Below are positions 30,564 through 39,314 of a stretch of DNA of 42,143 nt, one piece after another. The translations under genes were made by a program, and so were the position numbers. Numbering within the stretch: the first letter of the stretch is position 1; every line of letters begins with the position of its first letter. Source of the stretch: Seminavis robusta (taxonomy: Eukaryota > Bacillariophyta > Bacillariophyceae > Naviculales > Naviculaceae); the NCBI GenBank assembly GCA_903772945.1, contig CAICTM010000938.1, positions 1 through 42,143 of the forward strand, written 5' to 3'. The notes below the pieces were generated by a model. It was given only the letters and a program-made list of their open reading frames with translations, did not search any database and was not told the origin of the DNA.

Positions 30564-30995
30564 CTCCCCACGAGTGCGAATGGATCCGCTCTCATGGGTC
30601 TGCCACGATATACGATTAGTTACTAACTAACTACAATACATACTCTCCCCATGAACGGAACATTCATGGGCCACTCGGCATCGACTGCTAGTGGAACACA
30701 ATGTGAGATTGGGGATCTCAACTGTGGAGGGACTTGCACATGGTTGGTTGGTTGCTGGACCAAAGGTAGGCAAAGGGGTTGCCTGCTTCATCAGCATGGC
30801 CAGACTAGGTAGGTGTCGGCGGTGCTGGTTGCTATCATAGCTGTTGTTTGTTTTCTTCATATGTAGACAAATATTCGTGGCTTTGCCACAGGCCGAATTC
30901 AGCGGCGGCAAGCTCTCAGTGGAGCGGCCTTCTTGCCCCGCAATCATGTCCCTTGATGGATGGGATGGATGGGCTGTACCAGACAGGGACGTAGT
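30564..30995. other. Element interior 3' segment (minus orientation), no ORF
   Basis: There is no convincing coding sequence. It lies between the end of the Pro/Thr-rich ORF and the repeat, and includes the purine tract at 30564-30571 (minus strand). Confidence 0.4.
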
Positions 30996-32312
30996 CTAGT
31001 TGCCCGTCCGAAAATCCAGGGGCGTCACCGGGATTGGTCCATTGCCATGCACTAATGCCATGTCAGCCAGCTTTGGGGTAGAAAGCATGGTGGTGGTCAG
31101 CTTCTGGGAAGGCGACACCATGGCAGTCAGCTCCTGGGTAGGAGACACCAAAGCTGTCTTGGTCAAAGGTGCTTGCTGTGGTTGCTCCCCATGGATTCCA
31201 CCAAGAGCAGAGGGTATCTGCTTGGTGGGCCTCCTGGCAAATGGACTGGTGATGGTTGGACCAAGGCTGGTCCTATCCAAAGACAACGGCACCTCATTGG
31301 GTACGAGTCTTGTGGCATTGGCTGTGCCATAGGTTGGTGGTTCTGTGGGAACCAGGCTGGGAACCTTGGGTGTCACTGTGGGTGATGGACCACTAGGTCT
31401 CCTGCCAATGTTGGTTGTGGTGGGACCCTTGTGTGCTCTGTGCCTTGGAGCAGGTTGCTTGGGGGTCACCACTGTGTGAGTCTGCTCATGTGCTCTTGGT
31501 TGTAGAGCTGACTGAGTGGGAGCCACACTTGGTCTATTTGGTTGTGCAACTGGAATGTTGTTGGCGCCAGCTCTGGAAGCTGGTTGCTTACTGGCTGGAG
31601 GTTTTGCCATCATGATCTCCCCAGAGGTTGGATGACTACTAGGGCTGGCAAGCTCGATAATCTCCCCATCATCCAACGATGGATGGGCACCAGCGAGGGC
31701 ATTCAAGGGTGTGGCACTGGGCAGCTGGTGGCTCGTAGCTGAGACACACATGGGTCGTGTGACAGGCAACTCTCCACAAGCTAGCTTGGGAGATGGAGCC
31801 GTGGCTACATTGGTGGGCAGCTGGTTGGTGGCCAAGAGGGCATCAGTCAATCGTTGCTGGATAGCAATGGCATCTTGCTTGGAACGAGTAGCCCTGTGGC
31901 GCTGCTGCTTCTTTGGGCTGTGCAGCCGTTGGGTACCAATAGCGCTGTCACCAGTCGGCTTGTGGACGCCATCAGCACTGCCCATGGCTGACAGTGGAGT
32001 GGCATTGGTCGGCTGGTGGTGGGCCGCTGTAAGGGGCAAAGGACGAGTGCCTGGCGGCTCCCCATAAGCTGGCTGGGAAACTGCCTGGTGGTTGGGGTGC
32101 CTGGTCCAGGAGGCGGCTACATTCTGCCTGTGCTGCCTGGCCCTGTAGTCGCTACCGGTAGCTGCTTGCTGCCTGTGTTGTTCCATCGGTCCTCTAGCCC
32201 TGCTGTAGGCCATCATGCGTCTAGCCACATCAGTCACGTCGAAATTGAGCGACCGGATCTCCCACAGGAGAGTGTCTTTTGCCATCCCATGTCTTGAGTT
32301 GGATGGTGACAT
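30996..32312 (-). CDS. Element ORF: Pro/Thr/Ala-rich protein with internal repeats, function unknown
   Basis: An ATG-initiated frame of 438 residues. The first ~45 residues ('LLWEIRSLNFDVTDVARRMM') look folded and helical. The rest is disordered, basic and rich in Pro, Thr, Ala and Gln. It has an internal duplication: 'GEPPGTRPLPLTAAHHQPTN' and 'GELPVTRPMCVSATSHQLPS' are about 95 residues apart, each followed by ATPL. A shorter repeat near the end is based on 'VSPTQELTAMVSPSQKLTT'. No gag zinc knuckle, protease or polymerase motif is present. It could be a diverged gag-like or nucleic-acid-binding protein of a non-autonomous retroelement; this is inference from position only. Confidence 0.5.
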   Translation of the reverse strand: MSPSNSRHGMAKDTLLWEIRSLNFDVTDVARRMMAYSRARGPMEQHRQQAATGSDYRARQHRQNVAASWTRHPNHQAVSQPAYGEPPGTRPLPLTAAHHQPTNATPLSAMGSADGVHKPTGDSAIGTQRLHSPKKQQRHRATRSKQDAIAIQQRLTDALLATNQLPTNVATAPSPKLACGELPVTRPMCVSATSHQLPSATPLNALAGAHPSLDDGEIIELASPSSHPTSGEIMMAKPPASKQPASRAGANNIPVAQPNRPSVAPTQSALQPRAHEQTHTVVTPKQPAPRHRAHKGPTTTNIGRRPSGPSPTVTPKVPSLVPTEPPTYGTANATRLVPNEVPLSLDRTSLGPTITSPFARRPTKQIPSALGGIHGEQPQQAPLTKTALVSPTQELTAMVSPSQKLTTTMLSTPKLADMALVHGNGPIPVTPLDFRTGN

Positions 32313-33943
32313 TGTTGCTATTGGTTGGAAGCCACCTATGGCATTTCATAGGCTGTTGGGGTAGCAATTGGCTTGATGGGAACAGGTGATGCCGGTGCCT
32401 TGTCAATGATTGCAAAGATGGATTGGTGCTGGCACGGGCATCGGTCTGAGTAGTGGCACCAGCATTGGTCGGTGTAGCTAGAGATTGTGCCTCTTGTGTT
32501 GCCAAGGAAGAGGTGTATCTGTTGTGCTTGGGAAACAATGGAATCCAGCTGTTGTCGCAGAGCAATAAACCTTGACTCAACTGTAATCTGGAAACCACAA
32601 AGATGACTTCTTGGGACCTTGGTAGGGGTCTTGGAAATTCAATCTATGTCTGTTGGAATAAGGTGGACCAGTTACAAGGGCTGGAACCTGCTTCCTGAAT
32701 TGCCGTGGTGCTGGGAATTGCCTTGGTTTTGGTGATTTTGCCTCACTGCGAAGCTAGCTTATTGGGACCAATGAATCTCCCCACAAAAGCTCCTAGAATT
32801 CAAGGTGGTCTTGTCACTGACTAAACAAGGGATGGCGGATTCAATGGTATCGCTCTCAGCCTTTCGAATCGGGCTCTTGATGTTGCCGTGGCCCTGCGAG
32901 TTACCCACTTGTGCACTCTCTTCGTGCAGGTAGCGCCGTACGGAAGATCGCGATTTTCAATGACTCAACGACGTAAATCCTTTAAAATGTGAGCTGAAGG
33001 ATTTACTGAAGCAGAGCCTGCTTGCGGAACAAACAAACCGGTACGGGAACACGCCGCGATAAGTCTTCGAAAATCCAGGAATGCACAGGAACGCGAGGAA
33101 CTGACTCAGTGAACGTCGAATAAGTACCAAAAATTCGCGTGACACTCGAATCCTGCACGGACGTTTTGATTGGCTGATCGGCTTCCGAGAGAGTCTTCTT
33201 CAACGTTCCGTGGAATCGCTGAACCGTACAGGACGGAAACTCGTGACCCTCGAAAACTGCACGGACGTTCTGATTGGCTGATCACGTTCCGCGGAGAACT
33301 TCCAGTACGCTCTGGTAAATCGCTCAAAACTGCACAGACGTAGTGAAACGTTCCGTGGAATCCCTCAAGAGATAAGCCTCGTAAGCAATATTAAATCAAA
33401 ATGTTCCGTGTAATTCGCTGAAAGCGATAAGCCCGTACACACAGCGTACACCGGTGATAAACAGTAGATGCCTCGATACGGAAAAGACTTGATCTCAGTT
33501 GCCAAAGTGGTGCGAACCAATAAGTCTCCCGTTCACTCGGAGACTCCAGGTGTCCGAAGCCTTTCTTTCGAGTAAATTGGGTGCTTTTCCTGTCAACGGG
33601 GAGCGATCCACCTCGAGACTCAGGGCGTCGTGGTCAAGATGATGGGAATCTAGGTCCTTTCAAAGGCAATAGTGATGGCGTTGGCCTTGTCGTTGTATTG
33701 GTGGGTAGTCAACTCAAAGGTTCCTGATGCTCTGGTGAAGGCTAGAGCTGTCAGAATTGACCAGAAGGCTGTTGACTGTTGGCTTCAAAATGGGCCTTGA
33801 AACCACCTCAAAGTGCCAATGAAATTCAATGAATCCAACTGTAGCTGTAGCACTGATTGTTGTATTTCAAAGAGATCCTTTTCTCGTCAAGGAGGTCTCT
33901 TCTTCCCTTAAGAACTGCCTGAAATCTATGCGTTCTGTTAATC
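32313..33943. other. Element interior leader region
   Basis: In minus orientation this is the leader between the 5' terminal repeat and the ORF. Short frames upstream of 32312 (to about 32598, minus) have a similar Gln/Thr/Pro flavour and may be an earlier coding part separated by a frame change. No recognised gene. The degenerate repeats at 33138-33345 are listed separately. Confidence 0.4.
33138..33345. repeat. Degenerate tandem repeat in element leader, period about 104 bp
   Basis: CTGCACGGACGTT followed by TGATTGGCTGATC occurs at about 33153-33179 and 33258-33283, each preceded by CGTGAC.CTCGAA. A third, more decayed match (CTGCACAGACG and GTTCCGTGGAATC) occurs at about 33330-33362. The ATTGGCTGAT core contains a CCAAT box on the minus strand. 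Confidence 0.7.
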
Positions 33944-34468
33944 CAATAAGTTTCTTGGAAGGTTCAGTTCCAATACTCAAGTAGTGGACTGGGTCTCGCT
34001 GAAACCCTTCCTCAGGGACAGCGGTAGTGAGGCAGTTCAGGGAGCCTTGTCGTGCCTCAGGAGTATTCCAACACCTCCAGTAGGCACCAGACCAAGGACT
34101 TGGCCCTGTCAGTCAGACAGGAGGGCCAGCAGAGCTCTCTGCTGGACCCTTTGGGCCAGCTCACCTCAGGAGCTGGGGGCCTTCGTTATTCAATCGTGCA
34201 GTGGCAGTCTGGAACATACTATCTGCTACTCCTACTGCTTCTGCCCGGCCTCAACAGGATTGGTATCAACTGCTGCGGTATCAAAAGGGGCTACAAGCTA
34301 ATCAGGATCGGTCTCAATCTTTCGTACTATTTTCTTAACTATGATGAAAGGACGATCCTTTCTTGCTGCTTTGGCGGAGATAAGCCAGTGCGGTGCTGGA
34401 GCTGTAGCCAGCATAGCTGTTGGAGCTATCTCTGACGGATTCAGAGCTCTCGCTCCTAGACTTTATCG
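33944..34468. repeat. Right long terminal direct repeat (525 bp)
   Basis: Partner of 30031-30563. The hairpin-1 loop (34111-34115) reads AGTCA instead of TGACT, an exact inversion. It ends TTATCG where the left copy has TTATTG. Nine single-base deletions and one insertion relative to the left copy all lie in its second half. Confidence 0.92.
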
Positions 34469-34473
34469 GGCAG
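34469..34473. other. Target-site duplication GGCAG, right copy
   Basis: GGCAG directly follows the right terminal repeat and continues into the histone H3 codons for KRL on the minus strand. Confidence 0.9.
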
Positions 34474-34739
34474 CCTCTTGATGAGGAGGTCGGTGCTTTT
34501 CTGAAACTTACGGATCTCTCTCAAGGCCACAGTACCGGGGCGGTACTGTGGGGCTTCTTGACACCAGCGACAGTTCGTCCACTTTGCCTTGCCGCTTTTG
34601 TGCTCAGCTACTTCCTTGGAGCTTTGCCCCGGTACTTCTGCAGCGTCTGTTTTGTTCTGTGACAGAAAATAATGGTAAATGGAGCAGTGTCTGGATCGAT
34701 CAAACATACGTGCACGTAAAGGGTTCCTCACCTTGCCAT

Positions 34740-35159
34740 GTTGCAAAAGTGAGCAATGCCATATCTGCGGTGATCTAGCTGCATGGGTGGATACACCAGA
34801 TGTTTCCGCAGATAAGGTAATTACACAAGGTGTCTCCCCAGTGTCTTAAGATACTTAAGCCAAGAACCTGTTTGTCTAATTGTCTAATTACAGATCCTGT
34901 CGCTTTGTCTAATTACAGATGACTTTACAGTTACACAGACGATTACATTACAGACTAATACACGATCCTTTTGTGTTGTGTAACTAGGAAGTAAGATGAC
35001 ATGCCCTCGATCGATTATCCTTACTAAATCAAGGCTACAACATCATAATTTTGTCGAGCTAGACAAACCCTAGACAAACCCAACATTGATATCGGCCAAA
35101 ATCAGCGGCTCCATCCAAGGTGGACGGAAATAATCAACAAAGACTCCAGGCAGCGGGGG
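34740..35159. other. Non-coding, histone pseudogene upstream region with short TCTAATTACAG repeats
   Basis: No gene is recognised. TGTCTAATT(ACAGAT) recurs at about 34872-34925, and ACAAACCC twice at about 35063-35080. The promoter of the former histone gene should lie just right of 34739. Confidence 0.4.
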
Positions 35160-35490
35160 CAGGACTGTGGGTTCGCGGGAAGGGACAAGATTCCCCTCCA
35201 ACAAGACCTCGACTCTGTCGCTTCGGATAGTGTGCAGGACGGTGGGTTCAGGGAAGGGACACAGATTCCCTCCAACAAGGACTCGACTCTGCGCTTTTGC
35301 TTGTCAGTTGCTTCGTTCCTGTAAATTGACTCCAGCACGGGGTGCAGACTGTGGTTCGCGGGAAGGGACACAGATTCCCTCCAACAAGGACCTCGACTCT
35401 GTCGCTTCGGATTAGTGTGCAGGACTGTGGGTTCGCGGGAAGGGACAAGATTCCCTCCAACAAGGACCTCAACTCTGTCGCTTTTGCTTG
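35160..35490. repeat. Minisatellite-like tandem repeat, four units of about 75 bp
   Basis: Units start near 35161, 35235, 35343 and 35419. Each contains GGACTGTGGGTTCGCGGGAA (with small variants), then GGGACA.AGATTCCCTCCAAC, AAGGACCTCGACTCTG and CGCTT. The second unit carries an extra segment of about 33 bp. Unit copies differ mostly by single-base indels, so reading frames drift between frames. Confidence 0.85.
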
Positions 35491-36946
35491 GTCGTGCCCA
35501 AAGATGGATCACCCCCCGTACTAATCGAGAACACAAGGAGCTGCAAGACGCAGGAACACACTGCCATGGAACAAGTCCAGATCCGGAACCGATGACGACT
35601 CGACACTTACAGAAGACACTGCCCCCTTTTCAGTCCCCAATGTGGCATCGCGCTTAGAGGGCCTGCCATAAGCGTCCATCGAGACAGCAAAACAGCATTA
35701 CCGAGGACAACACAACAGTCACAGATGTTGTCGTTTATCAAGCAAGAGTAGTCAGCGATCTATCAAAGACAAAGTTCCTCCGCCACCCCTTCGAGAGCTC
35801 ATCCAAAGAATCTTGGCAGTCTTGCCGAATATCAAAAGTCTCATCCAACTCTAAATTTCCATTCCTTGAGAGAGATTGAGTGCTCTCCGAAGAAAGCTTC
35901 GCGATTCCCAGACAGAGAAGGAGTCACAGAAATAAGACGCTGGATCAGCGACAAGTGTGGGTGTATCAATAACATTGAGCGGCTTGTACTTGTTGAGCAA
36001 GCACTCCAGCATCCTGAGCTTGTACAGGATTGCGCAGAGTCGAGGGTGACGGTTGGCACGTAGGATGATATGGTGTGCCAACTCACAATACTCGAAACAG
36101 ATTTACAGGACAAGTACGTGAGATCAATTCTCACCCACACTGCCTATTTGGACGAAAGGTACCGAGTCGGTGGGTTGGGCTTCAGTGCAGAAGTATGATC
36201 TGAAGAAGAAACTCAATACAACACAATTCGACTCGATCGAGTTCATAGACGGACAAATCACAGTAATGGACTACAGCGGCGCTGGTACGACGGTGTCCAT
36301 GAACTGGGCGAAACAACATACCGAGAGATACACTTGATAATGCCAAGAAAACAGGAGTACGATGCCACTTGCCTGTGGGATCGAGGGGTCGCATTATTTA
36401 TTGGCGTCCCCAGACAAATTCAAGTCCTCCTGTTCGCTACAGAACCAAACCAACATCGATGGGATGTGTCTCGTAAGCTCCTTCACGAGCGCCCTTTGCC
36501 ATATTGGGTTTTCTGAGGAGGCAGAGGAAATACTCTCACTTTACTCCAAGACTCCGTGCCTCGTCAGAGGCAGCGACAGATGAGGTCTTCTGACGCCGTG
36601 ATGAAGACTTTCAAAGCCAAAGAAGAGAGCTACGGCAGAGTGCGGATGAGACACAAACACAGAGAGAGGTTCAACCCACTAAGACGGATAATCCACTGGA
36701 GCTGCCAGTTGTTGCTGTCATCAAAGCCCACCACATGGGGAAGAACGGCAAGATGAGCACAGTAGGAGTGAACCATGGTGTCAGTGTGTTGGGGATTCGC
36801 GATTAGGGATTCAACCTGTACCTCTGTACTAGAATTTGATGCCAGTAGTAAAAGCTGGTACCCCACCCACTTTTTCAATAGTTATCTCAATAGCAAGTAA
36901 CTAGAAGAGAGCTTAGAGCAACTAACATACTATTGAAAAAGCGGTC
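35491..36946. other. Repeat-rich region, no gene recognised
   Basis: Several short open frames exist (for example 35841-36140 minus and 36334-36516 plus) but none has a recognisable domain and frames change often, as in a decayed mobile element. TGTTGGGGATTC at about 36788 could be an LTR start for the copia element downstream, but no second copy is in the window to test it. Confidence 0.35.
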
Positions 36947-37657
36947 TACTATCGATATCGAAGAAGCGAAGCAGTCAATAGGAGCCTATCGAAGCAGCAA
37001 TCGGTAGCAGGGAAGAGGAGCGAGTATCCGCGCCGATGCGACGACTCAGGACGCGGGGACAACGTCCGAGGAGGATTGCGACGACGAGACGATAGAGACC
37101 AAGCCTGTCAAGGATCACAGCAACAAGAGAAGACTGTGGTTGCGACGTCGAACGACAGCAACAAGAAGAAGCCTGTCGAAGGATCGACAGCAACGCGACG
37201 ACGCAACGAGAGCGACGCCGCCAACAACGAGTGAAGGATCCGAGGACGGATCGACGCGACGACGCCAACGGAGTTTCGTCGGCGGAACAACAGAGTTTCA
37301 TCGGCAGAATCCACAAGGATTGCGTGAGAGCCGACAGCATCCAGCGGAACTGTCAGAGCCAACAACAAGCGCGAAAGCCATAGGCCAGCGCAGGGGCAAA
37401 GGAAAGGCACCCAACAGGAATCAACAATACAAGAAACGGGTTCGGAGTGGAAACGACCGCACAGTGTGTGAGCAATCGTTCCTCCTCAAGATCTCTTAGT
37501 AAATAGATTTAACACTCCCTAGCCAGGAGTATAATTTGAAGTTTATCGCCCCAAGCCATAAGACGAATAAGTAGTCGGACGAGACTTAAATAAAAGAGCT
37601 AGTCAATCAAAAAAACAACGAATTGAATACAATAGGTCCACCTACCGTAGCATAGAC
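36947..37657 (+). other. Purine-rich leader or LTR part of the second copia element
   Basis: The tract 36950-37450 is dominated by CGACGA, GCAACA and GAAG words and is followed by AT-rich sequence up to the ATG at 37658. Its texture resembles the minus strand of 1620-1900, upstream of the other gag-like remnant. LTR boundaries and primer-binding site could not be fixed. Confidence 0.4.
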
Positions 37658-39314
37658 ATGAGCGGTAGAGGTAGAAAGACGAGTGGCCAGGAGGCGGCAA
37701 ACACGAGGGCATGGAAGAAACTAGCCCATCGTCGAACCAGCAGGAAAGGTTCATGCAAAGCCCACGACCACCATGTGTTTAACTTCGGTACAACTGGATC
37801 TGGAACGGCAGACAGATGATACGCACATTGGAGAAGATCGTCCTCATCGTGACATAATTTGGTGACGACATGAGCAATGGTCTACGCAACCTGAAACAGT
37901 CAGTGTTGGTAGCACCGGTGTACCCAGAGGAGACCCGGAACAGGCTTGACGCAGCAGCGGAACGACGCGAACAGAAAAACCTTCGTCTCCAAACGACAAC
38001 CCAAGAAAGCCTACAGCTACTGGAAGACGAGAAAGCCGAGGTCATTGAAAACCCAAATCTCGGTAGCTTACGCACACTAACGATAGAGAAAGAAAAAATC
38101 GAAAATGAAATAGCAAACCTCACTGCAGCCATAGAAAATCCACCGGACGAGGAACACGGCGGACTCGAGAGAGCAGAGTATGGAGGGCTGATAAAGACCC
38201 ACCTTACGAGGTTGACAAAACTACAAGAAAATAAAGGCAAAGCATTCAACTTGATCCTAGGGCAGTGCTCCCGACTATTAAAGGACATGATGAAGCAGAA
38301 CACGGACTACGAAGACGTCCTGCTAAGATGCGACCCACTGGAGCTACGAAAATGATCCATAAGACGATCATGGCCCCAACCGATGATAATTTTGTGTACC
38401 ACACATTATTCCAACTGGAAAAAACACTGTTGAATTTCCATCAAGGGAGCCTTACCGCTTTCGAATACCACGAGCAATTTACCACGAAAAAGGACATTGC
38501 AAAATCCGTGGGGATTTCCAAGCTACACGACCCAGCGCTGCTGCATACGGCCAACCTACTCCACCCAGAAACAGAATACGCTGACCTGGCAGTCGAAGAC
38601 CAGAAGATAGTCTCGGCATACGCAGAGGAACGGTACTATAGTTATATCTTCTTAACAAATAGTCCAGCCGAAAATACCAAGCTTAAAAAGAACCTGAGGG
38701 ACGACTTTGACAAAGGCACTGATAACTATCCCCACACTTTACATGAGGTATTACACCTTTTGGACAAACACACCGAGAGTAACACCCCACGACACTCCAC
38801 TTCCCACGGAAGCCCCTTTGCTCAGACAGCACAAGGCGGAAGAGGACGGGGTGGTGCAGAGGAAAAGGCCGCGAAAACGCGAGCTATGATAAAGAATAAT
38901 GGAAAGAGAAAGAATGCTTTTCCTGCCACGATAAAGGACATCCAGCATCGCACTGTCCTGACAAAGATAAAGACAAAGATAAAGACAAAGATAAAGACAA
39001 AGACGACGATGACAAGTCTAGGTCGAGGCAAGCGTTTAGCAAGTCAAGCACGTCAAGCAAGAAGAGCTCCAGTAGCGTTCAAAGGAAAACCCTAGCTACT
39101 CTCAGCAAACTGCAAGATAAAATGACGACAGCATTGACAACCCTGGAGGACAAAGAGGATGATGCCGACTCTGACATCACGCAGTCAGACGACGAGAAAG
39201 TCGAAAAAGGTTTCTTTACGTTCGACGTACCGCTGTTCGCGGACGGAACGAAGAAGGAAACGAAGAAACCGACTAAGCAAGGCTTAGTCGCCCACACAAA
39301 AGATTGGACGACAT
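37658..39314 (+). pseudogene. Decayed copia gag with zinc knuckle
   Basis: It starts 'MSGRGRKTSGQEAANTRAWK', a Gly/Arg-rich gag start I associate with diatom copia elements. The reading then moves between frames: 'QMIRTLEKIVLIVT', stop, 'FGDDMSNGLRNLKQSVLVAP' (from 37870), then at an A-run near 38350 into another frame with 'MIHKTIMAPTDDNFVYHTLF' and 'GTDNYPHTLHEVLHLLDKHT', and near 38905 into a third with the zinc knuckle 'CFSCHDKGHPASHC' (C-x2-C-x4-H-x4-C). A (DK)n run and an acidic Ser-rich tail follow, ending 'HTKDWTT'. At least three frame changes and one stop. The breaks at about 38350 and 38905 sit in A-rich runs, so part may be assembly error. Confidence 0.85.

Noticed and set aside
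31000..32067. Plus-strand open frames inside the H3-inserted element
   Set aside because: They are fragmented Gly/Trp/Leu-rich antisense frames of the longer minus-strand ORF.
35102..35657. Repeated peptide gene over the 35160-35490 tandem array
   Set aside because: Frames change between units and overlap on both strands; the repeat is better treated as non-coding.
36788..37657. Defined 5' LTR of the second copia element
   Set aside because: TGTTGGGGATTC is a possible start, but no matching 3' copy, end motif or primer-binding site can be fixed within the window.
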